DNA from: Cellulomonas fimi ATCC 484
Lineage (GTDB): Bacteria; Actinomycetota; Actinomycetes; Actinomycetales; Cellulomonadaceae
DNA length: 64,000 nt
Assembly (NCBI RefSeq): GCF_000212695.1
Contig: NC_015514.1
Location: 496,001 to 560,000 of the forward strand
Direction of reading: 5' to 3'
This document shows positions 29,318 through 37,827 of the stretch, in pieces. Position numbers and translations under genes: made by a program. Positions within the stretch are counted from its first letter, which is position 1. Each line of letters opens with the position of its first letter. The notes beneath the pieces are model-generated. The model was not told where the DNA came from, searched no databases, and worked only from the letters and a program-made list of their open reading frames with translations.

Positions 29318-29323
29318 TACCGT
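29318..29323 (+). promoter_or_regulatory. -10 element TACCGT for a leaderless start
   Basis: TACCGT, 6 nt, then GTG 29330. Confidence 0.5.
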
Positions 29324-29329
29324 GGGCGC

Positions 29330-30889
29330 GTGCCTGCCGTCGTGACCCGCCCTGACGCCCCCGCCCGCCCCGCCCGGTGGACGCTGCGCGCGCTCACCGG
29401 CGCCGTCGTCGCGGTGCTCGTCGTCGCGGGCTGCGCGCCCGCGAAGGACCAGGCGCAGGTGCCGACGTCGGCCGCGACGTCGTCGGGCGCCCCGACCCCC
29501 GACCTGGCCCCGTTCTACGACCAGGTGCTCGAGTGGTCGTCGTGCGCGCAGGGCGAGTGCGCGACCGCGACCGTGCCCCTCGACTACGCCGACCCCACCG
29601 GTGCGTCGATCGGCATCGCACTCGCGCGGCAGCGCGCGACGGGCGGCGAGGCCCTCGGGTCGCTCCTGGTGAACCCCGGCGGGCCGGGCGTCTCGGGCGT
29701 GGACTTCCTCGCGCAGGCCGCGTCGACCGTGAGCGACGACGTGCAGCGGCAGTTCGACCTCGTCGCGTTCGACCCGCGAGGCGTGCAGCGGTCCAGCCCG
29801 GTCGCGTGCGTGGACGGCCCGCAGCTCGACGAGGTCGTCTCGTTCGACGCCGACTACTCGACGGACGAGGGCATCCAGGAGGCCGCCGACGTGTTCGGCG
29901 AGCTCGGCGCGGCGTGCCTGGAGCGGACCGGTGCCGCCCTGGGCCACGTCGACACGGTCAGCGCGGCGCGCGACCTCGACGTCCTGCGCGCGGCGCTCGG
30001 CGACGACGCCCTCACCTACCTCGGCTACTCGTACGGCACGCAGCTCGGCGCGACCTACGCGGCCCTGTTCCCGGAGCGGGTCGGGCGTCTCGTGCTCGAC
30101 GGCGCGCTCGACCCGACGCTCACGTCCGACGAGCTCGCCGAGGGGCAGGCCGTCGGCTTCGAGAACGCGCTGCGCGCCTACGTCGCCGACTGCCTCGCGG
30201 GGACGTCGTGCCCGCTGGACGGCTCGGTCGACGAGGGCATGCAGCAGGTCCGCGACCTGCTCGACCTCGCGGTGGCGGACCCGCTGCCGACGGGCACCGA
30301 CCGGCGCCTGACCGGGTCGCTCGCGTTCTACGGCATCGCGATGCCCCTGTACGCGCAGCAGCTGTGGCCCTACCTGACGCAGGGCCTGACGGCGGCGATC
30401 GAGGGCGGCGACGGCTCGGTCCTGCTGCAGCTCGCCGACGCGTACTTCGACCGCCAGCCCGACGGCACGTACGCGACCAACTCGACCGAGGCGTTCTGGG
30501 CGATCGGCTGCGTGGACGACCGGCAGAGCGCCGACCCCGACGAGATGCGCGCCCAGGCGGAGCGGATCGAGGCTGCTGCCCCGACCGTCGGCTCGTTCTT
30601 CTCGTACGGCGGAGTCGTCTGCGCGCAGTGGCCGGTCCCGCTCGTGGGCGGGCTCGAGGACTACTCGGCGCAGGGTGCGGCGCCGATCCTCGTGGTCGGG
30701 ACGACGAACGACCCGGCGACGCCCTACGCGTGGGCCGAGAAGCTCGCGACGACCCTCTCGTCGGCGTCGCTGCTCACCTACGAGGGCGAGGGGCACACCG
30801 CGTACGGCTCGTCGAACGACTGCGTCGCGGACGCGGTCGACGGCTACCTGCTGTCCGGCACGGTGCCGCCCGAGGGCACCCGCTGCTGA
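29330..30889 (+). CDS. Secreted alpha/beta hydrolase, TAP-like (peptidase family S33)
   Basis: 519 residues. A lipoprotein signal ends at AVLVVAGCAPA. The N-terminal fold has LLVNPGGPGVSG (oxyanion region) and FDPRGVQRSSPV. Catalytic Ser234 is in GYSYGTQLG, Asp in VVGTTNDPATPY and His in GEGHTAYG. The C-terminal TAP-like domain is as in Streptomyces tripeptidyl aminopeptidases. It probably trims peptides outside the cell. GTG 29330 fits a leaderless transcript; a later GTG at 29342 is also in frame. Confidence 0.9.
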   Translation: MPAVVTRPDAPARPARWTLRALTGAVVAVLVVAGCAPAKDQAQVPTSAATSSGAPTPDLAPFYDQVLEWSSCAQGECATATVPLDYADPTGASIGIALARQRATGGEALGSLLVNPGGPGVSGVDFLAQAASTVSDDVQRQFDLVAFDPRGVQRSSPVACVDGPQLDEVVSFDADYSTDEGIQEAADVFGELGAACLERTGAALGHVDTVSAARDLDVLRAALGDDALTYLGYSYGTQLGATYAALFPERVGRLVLDGALDPTLTSDELAEGQAVGFENALRAYVADCLAGTSCPLDGSVDEGMQQVRDLLDLAVADPLPTGTDRRLTGSLAFYGIAMPLYAQQLWPYLTQGLTAAIEGGDGSVLLQLADAYFDRQPDGTYATNSTEAFWAIGCVDDRQSADPDEMRAQAERIEAAAPTVGSFFSYGGVVCAQWPVPLVGGLEDYSAQGAAPILVVGTTNDPATPYAWAEKLATTLSSASLLTYEGEGHTAYGSSNDCVADAVDGYLLSGTVPPEGTRC

Positions 30890-31049
30890 CGGCCGTGCGC
30901 CACTGACCGGGAGCGCCGTCGCGCCGGGTGGCGCGGTCCCGTGGGCGCCGGTGCGCGCCGCCGCCCGACCGACTCCCGTCGCCCGATCGGGCAGCGCACC
31001 CGTCCCCGCGGGCGGACCCTCCGCCGGCGACCGCGCACCTGCGCCCCCG

Positions 31050-31055
31050 TAGCGT
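31050..31055 (+). promoter_or_regulatory. -10 element TAGCGT for the large toxin-like gene
   Basis: TAGCGT lies 30 nt before GTG 31086. A GGGGGAGGGA ribosome site (31070-31079) sits between them, so this gene has a conventional short leader. The rest of the 196-nt gap 30890-31085 shows no gene. Confidence 0.5.
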
Positions 31056-31085
31056 CGCGACCCGTCGCCGGGGGAGGGACGCACC

Positions 31086-34000
31086 GTGGCGCACGACGAG
31101 GCCCGCGCGGGTGGACGCCCGGACGGCCCGCGCCCGTCGACGCCGGCGCTCGCAGGCCGGGCCGAGCGCGCCACGGGCGCCGACCGTGCCGCGGCGGCCG
31201 ACCGGGCCGTGCGCCCCCGCCGCGCGCCGCCCGTGCGCCGCTCCGACGCGGTCGTCGACCCCCATGACGTCCTCGACCTCCAGCGCGCTGCGGGCAACCG
31301 CGCGGTCGCCGGGCTGGTGCAGGCCAGGTCGGCGCCGGTCGTGCAGCGCGACCCGCCGACGGGGACGACGGCGGACGACCCGGCCGTCGCCCAGCGCGCG
31401 GCTGACGAGCGGGCGGTCGCGACGGCTGTCGAGGCGGCCCTCGTCGCCGCCGCGCGGGGCGAGGGCGACCTCGACGCCGCGCTGCCGGACGCGGTGCGCG
31501 CGGCGCTGCCGGCGCACGCGGCGGACGCGCTCGACCGGGCGGCGGCGACGGCGACCGAGGTCGCGGAGGTCGAGGAGGAGGTCGACGTCCCGCCGCACGG
31601 CCCGGTGCCCTACGACATCGCGACCACGCTCACCGAGCTCGAGACGTTGCACGCGGGCGTCGCGGGGGTGGAGGGGTTGGCGGCGTCGGCGGGCCTGCGG
31701 CTGGTCGTGCGGGCGATCGCCCGGCACACCGCGCAGGCCGTCGCGGAGGTGCTGCCGGGCGGCGCGTCGTTCGCGGGGCTGTACGTGGGACAGGTACGCG
31801 TCGACGTGTCGTCGGCGGCCGCCGCCGTGCACGACGCGACGGCGCTGCTGCGCCTCGAGCTCGAGGGCACGGTCACCGAGGTCGTGGACCTGCGCGAGGC
31901 GCACCTGCGGGCGACCGACGAGGCGGCGCGTGCGCAGGCCGGCGCGGCGCTGGGCGAGGCGGCGCGGCGTGCGCTGCTGCTGAACGACGCGCTCGCGACC
32001 GCGGCGGGCACGGCCGGCCGGACCGGGACGACGGCGCTCGACACGGCCGTGGAGGCGCGGGCCGCCGACATCGCCCGGCTGCGTGGGCTCGCGGCCACGG
32101 AGGACAGCACCCGCGGCGCGCTCGACGACCGCCTGTCGCTGCTCACCACGCAGGACGTCACCATCACGCACGGCGAGACGCCCGACGAGCCGGTCCTGCC
32201 GTTCGACCAGACGTCCGGCACGACGATCCTGCCGGAGGAGGCGCTGCCGGAGACGACCGACGAGGCCGAGGTCGAGATGGCCGCCGGGCTGGCCGCCCGC
32301 ATCGCCGACCAGCGGTCGGAGCTGACGCGGCTGCGCGGGGCCGTGGTCCCCGGGAGCCCGTCGTACCAGGTGGACGAGTTCGTCGACGTGCACCGCCGCT
32401 GGTTCAGCCTCTACAGCGCGGCGCAGGAGCAGCGGGACCCGACCGTGCAGATGGTGCTCGAGCTCATGGGCGAGCCGTACCGGCTCATGGGCGCCGACGT
32501 CGGCTCGGCCACCGTGGCCGTCGAGGGCGGGATCGCGCGCGCCTACCTCATGCAGCTCGGGGTCGACCTCATGGCGTCCTCGCTGCACGGGGAGACGTCC
32601 GACCTCGGGGCACGCGTCGACGCGGTCCGGCCCCGCCGCTCGGAGTCGCTGACGGGGTCGGCGGACGACGTGGAGCACGAGTTCGGCGAGCTGTTCCCGA
32701 CGCGCGCCGGGGCGTCCGCGGACCGCGGCGGTGAGGTCCGCTCCCGTGAGGACGTGCTCGCGGAGCGTCAGCGGGCCACCGCGCAGGCCGCCACGGACGT
32801 CGCGGCCGTGCCGGCGGTGCTCCGACCCGCGCAGGCGCGTCGCACCGGGCTCGTCACGGGACGGGGCGACGTCCCGCTCGTGGGCGTGCGCGCGGCGGGC
32901 GCGCACGAGGGCTGGACGTACCTCACGGACGTGGTCGCGCAGCCGGACGGCGGTGTCGTCGCCCGCGAGCAGAAGACCGTGCCGCCGGAGGTCGCGGCGT
33001 TCCTGCTCGCGTCCGCGCAGCAGCGCGCGACGCTCGCCCGCACGCACGCGCCGACGGTGGACGGCCGCCCGGTGGGGTCGGCGGCGATGCGGTCGGGCGG
33101 CGTCGAGGCGGCGACGGGCACGAGCGCCGACCGGATGGTGCGCGGCGAGACGAGCCCTCGCACGCCGCGCGCGGTCGCGACGCTGTCCGCGCAGCTCGAG
33201 GCGGCGCGGGAGGAGTCGGGGGTCCGCCCGGGCGGGCGGCCGGTCACGTCGGAGACGGTCGTCACGCAGCTCCAGGGCGACCTGCGCACGTACCTCGACG
33301 CGTTCTTCGTCGAGCGGCAGTCCACGGAGTACCGGCTCGCGGCGATCTTCGCGCTCGCGAACACGGAGCACGCGATCGGCGCCGGCATCCAGAGGCTCCT
33401 CGACCCGGCGACGCTCGCGACGATGATCGCCGAGGCCGTGAAGATCTCCGCGATCGTCATGACGCTGCAGGGTCTGGGCCCGCTCGGCGGGATCGCGGCG
33501 CGCGCGTACCAGGCGTACCTGAGCGCGCAGGGGGTGAGCAACGTCGCGGCGCTCATCTCGGTCGCCGCGTTCTGCCGCAACGCCGCCGACGCGGACAGCC
33601 TGAACCGGGCGCGCGCGTGGGGGTACATGAGCCGCAACGTCGTCGACGACGCGAGCGAGCTGTTCGAGAACCTCGTGACGAGCCCCGTCACCGCAGGCCT
33701 GCACGCGCTGACGACGTCGCGTCCGGCGAGCCCGCGCGAGCTCGCCGACGCCCTGGCGCCGATGATGTCCGACCCGGCGACCCGCGCGGCGGCGCTCGCG
33801 GAGGTCGAGGCGCAGATCACGGCGCAGGAGGCGCTCGTCGGCCCCGACGCGAGCTCCGCGGAGCTCGACGGCCTGCGTGCGTTCCGCGACGGGCTGCTGG
33901 GCCGGTCGACGCCCGAGACCGCGCTCGCGGCGGAGGCGGACCTCCCGGGTGCCGCCGCGGCCACCGACCCGGGCGCCGCGGCGGTCTTCCTGGGCGAGCG

Positions 34001-35159
34001 GAGCCGCAGCGCGGCCGACAGGGCCGCCCTGCATGCCGCGCTCCCGGCCGACCTGGCGGGCGTGACGCTCGTCGAGTCCACGACGCTCACCGGCAACGCG
34101 GTGCACGTGCGGTACGGCGACGACGGCGGGGTCCGCCTGGAGGTCGGCCCGCGCGCCGAGCCGGAGCACGTCCGGCGGCACGCGGAGACGGTGCGTCAGC
34201 TGCGCCGGTACGAGGGCGTCATGGGGCTGCTGCGGCGGCTGCTGAGCCGCGTCCGGCAGGCGCTCACCGGCCACCCCGCGTACGGCACGGCCGGCTTCGA
34301 GGCGAACCTCGAGGTGCAGAAGCTCACCGCGATCCGCGACGACCTCGAGGCGCAGCTGCGCGGCGTCGAGGCACGCGCCGACCGGATGACCCGCGACGGC
34401 GTCGACGCCGCACGCGAGGCCGACTCGGTGCGGCGCGAGATCGAGGCGATCCAGTCCCAGCTCGACGAGCACGCCGCCCGCCTCGACTCCTACGAGTCGG
34501 GTCGCGGCATCGTCGCCGCCGAGGACACCACCCCCGCCATGATCGGCGCCCGCGAGCGCGCCCGTGCCCTACGGACCCGCGCCGAGGCCGCCGCGCCCGG
34601 CGTCCGTGGGGCGCTCGAACGCGCGGCCGCCGCGCACGGCGCGGAGCTCGCGGGCCTGCAGTACGAGCTCAAGTCGGAGGACTCCCTCACCCGCAAGATC
34701 CACGACCGCGCGGGCCAGCGCGGACCCGCGACCGACGCCCGGCTCGACGCCGAGGCGCGCAAGATCAACGACGTGCTGCGGTACACCGTGGTCGTCGACA
34801 TGCCCCGGTACGCCGAGGTGCACACCGCCGTCCGCACGGCGCTGGAGGGCGCCGGGCACACCTTCGTGCGGGAGGGCAACGCGTGGGCGGAGCCGGAGCG
34901 GTTCGGCGGGTCCTACCGTGGCATCAACGCGACGTTCCGCACCGCCGACGGCCTCGACTTCGAGGTCCAGGTGCACACGCGCGAGAGCCTCGCGATGAAG
35001 GAGGAGCTGCACGCCATGTACGAGGAGGTCCGCGACCCCGCGACCCCCGCCGCGCGCGTGAAGGAGCTGCAGGACGAGATGCGGCGGCGCTGGGCGACCG
35101 TCCCTGTCCCCGAGGGCGTCTCCACGCCCCCGCCCGCGACCGGGGGGCGGCGCCGGTGA
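31086..35159 (+). CDS. Large eCIS-associated-type protein with C-terminal RelA/SpoT-like domain
   Basis: 1357 residues, no signal peptide. Residues 1-60 are basic/disordered. Residues 65-90 hold LQRAAGNRAVAGLVQ then VVQRDPP, a motif I associate with DUF4157 and other extracellular-contractile-injection-system (eCIS) proteins. The middle is helical with a hydrophobic stretch at about 777-835. Residues about 1185-1340 match the RelA/SpoT synthetase fold: LKSEDSLTRK, INDVLRYTVVVD (Asp1229), YRGINATF (Tyr1277) and FEVQVHT (Glu1293, the catalytic Glu position). It may make an alarmone or pyrophosphorylate a nucleotide or tRNA; toxin or effector is inference. A 77-residue gene overlaps its stop. 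Confidence 0.8.
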   Translation: MAHDEARAGGRPDGPRPSTPALAGRAERATGADRAAAADRAVRPRRAPPVRRSDAVVDPHDVLDLQRAAGNRAVAGLVQARSAPVVQRDPPTGTTADDPAVAQRAADERAVATAVEAALVAAARGEGDLDAALPDAVRAALPAHAADALDRAAATATEVAEVEEEVDVPPHGPVPYDIATTLTELETLHAGVAGVEGLAASAGLRLVVRAIARHTAQAVAEVLPGGASFAGLYVGQVRVDVSSAAAAVHDATALLRLELEGTVTEVVDLREAHLRATDEAARAQAGAALGEAARRALLLNDALATAAGTAGRTGTTALDTAVEARAADIARLRGLAATEDSTRGALDDRLSLLTTQDVTITHGETPDEPVLPFDQTSGTTILPEEALPETTDEAEVEMAAGLAARIADQRSELTRLRGAVVPGSPSYQVDEFVDVHRRWFSLYSAAQEQRDPTVQMVLELMGEPYRLMGADVGSATVAVEGGIARAYLMQLGVDLMASSLHGETSDLGARVDAVRPRRSESLTGSADDVEHEFGELFPTRAGASADRGGEVRSREDVLAERQRATAQAATDVAAVPAVLRPAQARRTGLVTGRGDVPLVGVRAAGAHEGWTYLTDVVAQPDGGVVAREQKTVPPEVAAFLLASAQQRATLARTHAPTVDGRPVGSAAMRSGGVEAATGTSADRMVRGETSPRTPRAVATLSAQLEAAREESGVRPGGRPVTSETVVTQLQGDLRTYLDAFFVERQSTEYRLAAIFALANTEHAIGAGIQRLLDPATLATMIAEAVKISAIVMTLQGLGPLGGIAARAYQAYLSAQGVSNVAALISVAAFCRNAADADSLNRARAWGYMSRNVVDDASELFENLVTSPVTAGLHALTTSRPASPRELADALAPMMSDPATRAAALAEVEAQITAQEALVGPDASSAELDGLRAFRDGLLGRSTPETALAAEADLPGAAAATDPGAAAVFLGERSRSAADRAALHAALPADLAGVTLVESTTLTGNAVHVRYGDDGGVRLEVGPRAEPEHVRRHAETVRQLRRYEGVMGLLRRLLSRVRQALTGHPAYGTAGFEANLEVQKLTAIRDDLEAQLRGVEARADRMTRDGVDAAREADSVRREIEAIQSQLDEHAARLDSYESGRGIVAAEDTTPAMIGARERARALRTRAEAAAPGVRGALERAAAAHGAELAGLQYELKSEDSLTRKIHDRAGQRGPATDARLDAEARKINDVLRYTVVVDMPRYAEVHTAVRTALEGAGHTFVREGNAWAEPERFGGSYRGINATFRTADGLDFEVQVHTRESLAMKEELHAMYEEVRDPATPAARVKELQDEMRRRWATVPVPEGVSTPPPATGGRRR

Positions 35160-35389
35160 CCGACCCCGCGACCACGTTCCACGTCCGCCGCGACGACGAC
35201 GGCACCGTCCTCGCGCTCGTGCGCCTGCGCACCGACGACGAGGGCCTGCACGGCGAGGCCTACCAGCCCGGCGTCGGGTGGGTGGCGAACCCGTCCGCGC
35301 TCGACGTGCTGCGCAACGGCCAGGACTACGACCTCGTCGACGCCGACGCGGCCGCCCTGCTCGCCGCGGCGATGGTGCCGGAGCCCTGA
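35156..35389 (+). CDS. Small orphan protein, candidate immunity partner
   Basis: 77 residues from a GTG inside the stop of the RelA/SpoT-domain gene (GTGA overlap), so expression is coupled. Composition is acidic (many Asp/Glu) with an N-terminal three-strand pattern (TTFHVRRDDDGTVLALVRLR; GEAYQPGVGWV) and a C-terminal helix (DADAAALLAAAM). No family recognised. Position and size fit an immunity protein for the upstream domain, but there is no direct evidence. Confidence 0.65.
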   Translation: MTDPATTFHVRRDDDGTVLALVRLRTDDEGLHGEAYQPGVGWVANPSALDVLRNGQDYDLVDADAAALLAAAMVPEP

Positions 35390-35399
35390 CACGCCCGCT

Positions 35400-35429
35400 T
35401 TGGAGCACGGGCACCGGTCCGGGTACAGT
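35400..35429 (+). promoter_or_regulatory. Promoter of tRNA-Thr
   Basis: TTGGAG (35400-35405), 18-nt spacer, TACAGT (35424-35429), 30 nt before the mature tRNA 5' end. Confidence 0.65.
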
Positions 35430-35458
35430 GGGCGCGCTCGCCGTGCTCGCACGACGAC

Positions 35459-35534
35459 GCCGCCTTAGCTCAGTCGGCAGAGCGTCTCACTCGTAATGAG
35501 AAGGTCTGGGGTTCGATTCCCCAAGGCGGCTCCA
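35459..35534 (+). tRNA. tRNA-Thr (anticodon CGT)
   Basis: Acceptor stem GCCGCCT (35459-35465) pairs with AGGCGGC (35524-35530), then discriminator T and an encoded CCA (35532-35534). Anticodon stem TCTCA/TGAGA (35485-35489, 35497-35501) with loop CTCGTAA and anticodon CGT at 35492-35494. The T-loop is GGTTCGATTCC. Reads ACG threonine codons. Confidence 0.97.
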
Positions 35535-35540
35535 CCAGGG

Positions 35541-35590
35541 ACCCGCGTCCGGCCAGGCATCTCCGCCTGGCACGGCGCGGGTTTCTTCTT
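35541..35590 (+). terminator. Intrinsic terminator after tRNA-Thr
   Basis: Outer stem acccgcg (35541-35547)/cgcgggt (35576-35582), inner stem gccagg (35552-35557)/cctggc (35566-35571), followed by tttcttctt. One of the few hairpins here with a T-rich tail. Confidence 0.8.
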
Positions 35591-35743
35591 GTCGGCAGGC
35601 GCCCGAGACCGCGTCGTCGAGAGCTCCCCGGCACCCCGCGGCCGTCAGGCTCGCCGGTCGGCCCGAGCGGGCACGCGTCGTGTCGATCGTGCCGCCGGCG
35701 TGCCGGGACGTTGGTCCGTCGAGCCGCGGCCGGCCCGGGCGGA

Positions 35744-35754
35744 CGCTTCAAGCG
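35744..35754. promoter_or_regulatory. Candidate ArsR operator upstream of arsR
   Basis: Perfect 11-bp palindrome cgcttcaagcg just at the first possible arsR start, followed by tgactgattcaa, which shares TGACT and TTCAA elements with the site at 40117-40134. The remaining 35591-35743 shows no gene. Confidence 0.4.
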
Positions 35755-36080
35755 TGACTGATTCAACCGGGGTCGAGGTGAGCGAGCCCCAGCAGGCAGG
35801 CGTCGCCGCTCTGGCCGTGCTCCAGGCGATCGCCGACCCGGTGCGATGGACGGTCCTGCGCGTGCTGGCGAGCGGGCCGGCGTGCGTGTGCAACCTGCAG
35901 GAGCACGTGACCGTGCCGGGCAACCTGCTGAGCTACCACCTGAAGGTCCTGCGCGAGGCGGCACTGGTCACGACGACGCGTCGCGGTCGCTGGGTGGACT
36001 ACGCGTTGGCTCCGGACGCGCGCGAGCGCATGCTCGCGAGCCTCCCCGGTGCGCTGGAGGATGCGGCGGGCGGGCGGTGA
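35754..36080 (+). CDS. arsR: ArsR/SmtB-family metalloregulator
   Basis: 108 residues from GTG 35754; GTG 35778 is equally possible. The winged helix is LQAIADPVRWTVLRVLAS ... GNLLSYHLKVLREAALVTTTRRGRW. The metal site CVCNLQEH has the C-x-C of As(III)-sensing ArsR proteins at the start of the DNA-binding helix. It would release DNA on binding arsenite. It heads a plus-strand unit with a permease and a thioredoxin-fold protein, and faces an aquaporin-arsC operon. Confidence 0.9.
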   Translation: MTDSTGVEVSEPQQAGVAALAVLQAIADPVRWTVLRVLASGPACVCNLQEHVTVPGNLLSYHLKVLREAALVTTTRRGRWVDYALAPDARERMLASLPGALEDAAGGR

Positions 36081-36081
36081 C

Positions 36082-37137
36082 GTGAGCATCAGCGAGCGGT
36101 TGACCGCGCGGACGCCGACGGGCGTGTGGGTGCGCGCCGGCGCTGCGGCCATGCTGTGGGTCGTCCTGTACGCGGCCAACGGGCCGTTCTGGGACTGGCT
36201 GCTGCTCGACCGGATCGGCCTGGACGGCGAGGGGCGGCTCGGCTCCGGCGTGCGGTTCTTCTTCTACGACTCGGTGAAGATCGCGCTGCTGCTCGTCGGC
36301 ATCATCTTCCTGGTGACCGTGCTGCGCTCGTTCATGAGCGTCGAGCGCACGCGTGCGCTGCTCGGCGGACGCCGGGAGGGCCTCGGGAACGTGATGGCGG
36401 CCGGGCTCGGCGTCGTGACGCCCTTCTGCTCGTGCAGTGCGGTGCCGGCGTTCATCGGGTTCGTCGCCGCCGGTGTCCCGGTCGGCGTGACGCTGAGCTT
36501 CCTGATCGCGAGCCCGCTCGTGAACGAGGTGGCGATCGCGCTGCTCTTCGGCCTGTTCGGTCTCGGCCCGACGCTCCTGTACGTCGGTGCCGGGCTCGTG
36601 ATCGCGGTCGTCGCCGGGGTCGTGCTGGGGCGTCTACGCGTCGAGCGGTGGGTGGAGCCGTTCGTCTTCGAGACGCGCCTGCGAGGGGAGGTCGTCGACC
36701 CCGCGGCCGCGCTCACCTGGGCGGACCGCATGCGGATGGGCGTCGACGAGGTCGGTGTCATCCTGCGCAAGATCTGGCCCTACCTGCTCGTCGGCATCGC
36801 GCTCGGCGCCGTGATCCACGGGTGGGCGCCCGAGGACTTCTTCGCCCGGCACGCCGGCGCGGGCAACCCGTTGGCCGTGCTGGTGGCGGTGCTCGTGGGG
36901 ATCCCGCTGTACTCCAACGCTGCGGGGATCCTGCCGCTGGTCGAGGCGCTGCACGACAAGGGCCTGCCGATGGGCACCCTCCTGGCGTTCATGATGGCCG
37001 TCGTCGCCCTCAGCCTGCCCGAGCTGATCCTGCTGCGGCGCGTCCTGAAGCCGCAGCTCATCGCCGCGTTCGTCGGCGTCACGGCCGCGGGGATCGTCGC
37101 GGTCGGCTACCTGTTCAACGCCGTCCTCGGCGTGTGA
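36082..37137 (+). CDS. DUF318-family permease (arsenical efflux type)
   Basis: 351 residues, GTG one nucleotide after the arsR stop, with about eight to nine membrane helices. The family signature TPFCSCSAVPAFIGF (cysteine pair in a membrane loop) and IGFVAAGVPVGVTLSFLIASPLVNE are clear. DUF318/ArsP permeases export trivalent arsenicals, including organic ones. The location directly after arsR supports an arsenic role; substrate form is unproven. Confidence 0.9.
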   Translation: MSISERLTARTPTGVWVRAGAAAMLWVVLYAANGPFWDWLLLDRIGLDGEGRLGSGVRFFFYDSVKIALLLVGIIFLVTVLRSFMSVERTRALLGGRREGLGNVMAAGLGVVTPFCSCSAVPAFIGFVAAGVPVGVTLSFLIASPLVNEVAIALLFGLFGLGPTLLYVGAGLVIAVVAGVVLGRLRVERWVEPFVFETRLRGEVVDPAAALTWADRMRMGVDEVGVILRKIWPYLLVGIALGAVIHGWAPEDFFARHAGAGNPLAVLVAVLVGIPLYSNAAGILPLVEALHDKGLPMGTLLAFMMAVVALSLPELILLRRVLKPQLIAAFVGVTAAGIVAVGYLFNAVLGV

Positions 37138-37145
37138 GCCCCACC

Positions 37146-37151
37146 AAGGAG
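37146..37151 (+). promoter_or_regulatory. Ribosome site AAGGAG that decides the start of the next gene
   Basis: AAGGAG ends one nucleotide before GTG 37153 but 10 nt before GTG 37162. Only the second is correctly spaced. Confidence 0.7.
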
Positions 37152-37161
37152 AGTGAGCACC

Positions 37162-37410
37162 GTGCAGATCAAGATCCTCGGCCCTGGCTGCGCCAACTGC
37201 ACCAACCTGGAGCGTGCGACCCGCGTGGCGATCGAGGCGCTCGGCGTGGACGCCGACGTGGAGAAGGTCACCGACTACTCCACCATCGCGGCGTACGGCG
37301 TCATGTCGACGCCCGCGCTCGTCGTCGACGAGGTCGTCCTGCTGTCGGGGCGGGTCCCGACGGCCTCGCACCTGCGCGAGATCCTCGCGCCCCTGGTCGC
37401 CGCCGGCTGA
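37162..37410 (+). CDS. Small thioredoxin-fold protein (CxxC) linked to DUF318 permease
   Basis: 82 residues from GTG 37162. MQIKILGPGCANCTNLE places the redox-active C-x-x-C near the N-terminus, and GVMSTPALVVDE holds the cis-Pro. This is the minimal glutaredoxin/MTH895-like fold often next to DUF318 permeases. It probably supplies thiols to, or passes arsenite to, the permease; inference from context. Confidence 0.88.
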   Translation: MQIKILGPGCANCTNLERATRVAIEALGVDADVEKVTDYSTIAAYGVMSTPALVVDEVVLLSGRVPTASHLREILAPLVAAG

Positions 37411-37435
37411 CCCCGGCCGGGACGCCTGGCCGGGG
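37411..37435 (+). terminator. Hairpin after the arsR-permease unit
   Basis: ccccggcc (37411-37418) and ggccgggg (37428-37435), 9-nt loop, starting right after the stop of the small thioredoxin-fold gene, between convergent units. Confidence 0.6.
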
Positions 37436-37503
37436 ACTGCTCGGGCTGGACCAGAGGTGCTGTCCACCCGCTCACGGCGACGTGACGCGCGACGTTCTCG
37501 TCG

Positions 37504-37827
37504 TCAGGGGAGCACCTTCTCGAGCTCGGCGACGATCGCCGACCTCGGCCGGGCGCCTGCGAGGGACGTGACGAGCCGGCCACCCGCGAAGACGGCGAGT
37601 GTCGGGATCGACACCACGCCCATCTGCTGGACCGTCGCAGGGTTGGCGTCGGCGTCGACCTTCACGACAGCGAGCCGACCCGCGTACTCGTCGCCGATCG
37701 CGTCGACCACGGGCGAGAGCTGGCGGCACGGTCCGCACCACGTCGCCCAGACGTCCACGAGCACGGGCAGCTCGGACTGCAGGACGACGGTGGCGAACGA
37801 CGCGTCGGTCACGGTGGTGGAGCTCAT
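37504..37827 (-). CDS. trxA: Thioredoxin
   Basis: 107 residues, ATG 37827 overlapping the trxB stop by 4 nt. Active site [10 protein letters not shown] and cis-Pro in [10 protein letters not shown] are canonical. It is the last gene of the aquaporin-arsC-trxB-trxA unit and would recycle a three-cysteine arsenate reductase. The intact ArsC here has only one cysteine, see findings. Confidence 0.95.
   Translation of the reverse strand: MSSTTVTDASFATVVLQSELPVLVDVWATWCGPCRQLSPVVDAIGDEYAGRLAVVKVDADANPATVQQMGVVSIPTLAVFAGGRLVTSLAGARPRSAIVAELEKVLP

Noticed and set aside
37153..37161. Earlier GTG start for the small thioredoxin-fold protein
   Set aside because: The ribosome site ends 1 nt before it; the next GTG (37162) is properly spaced.
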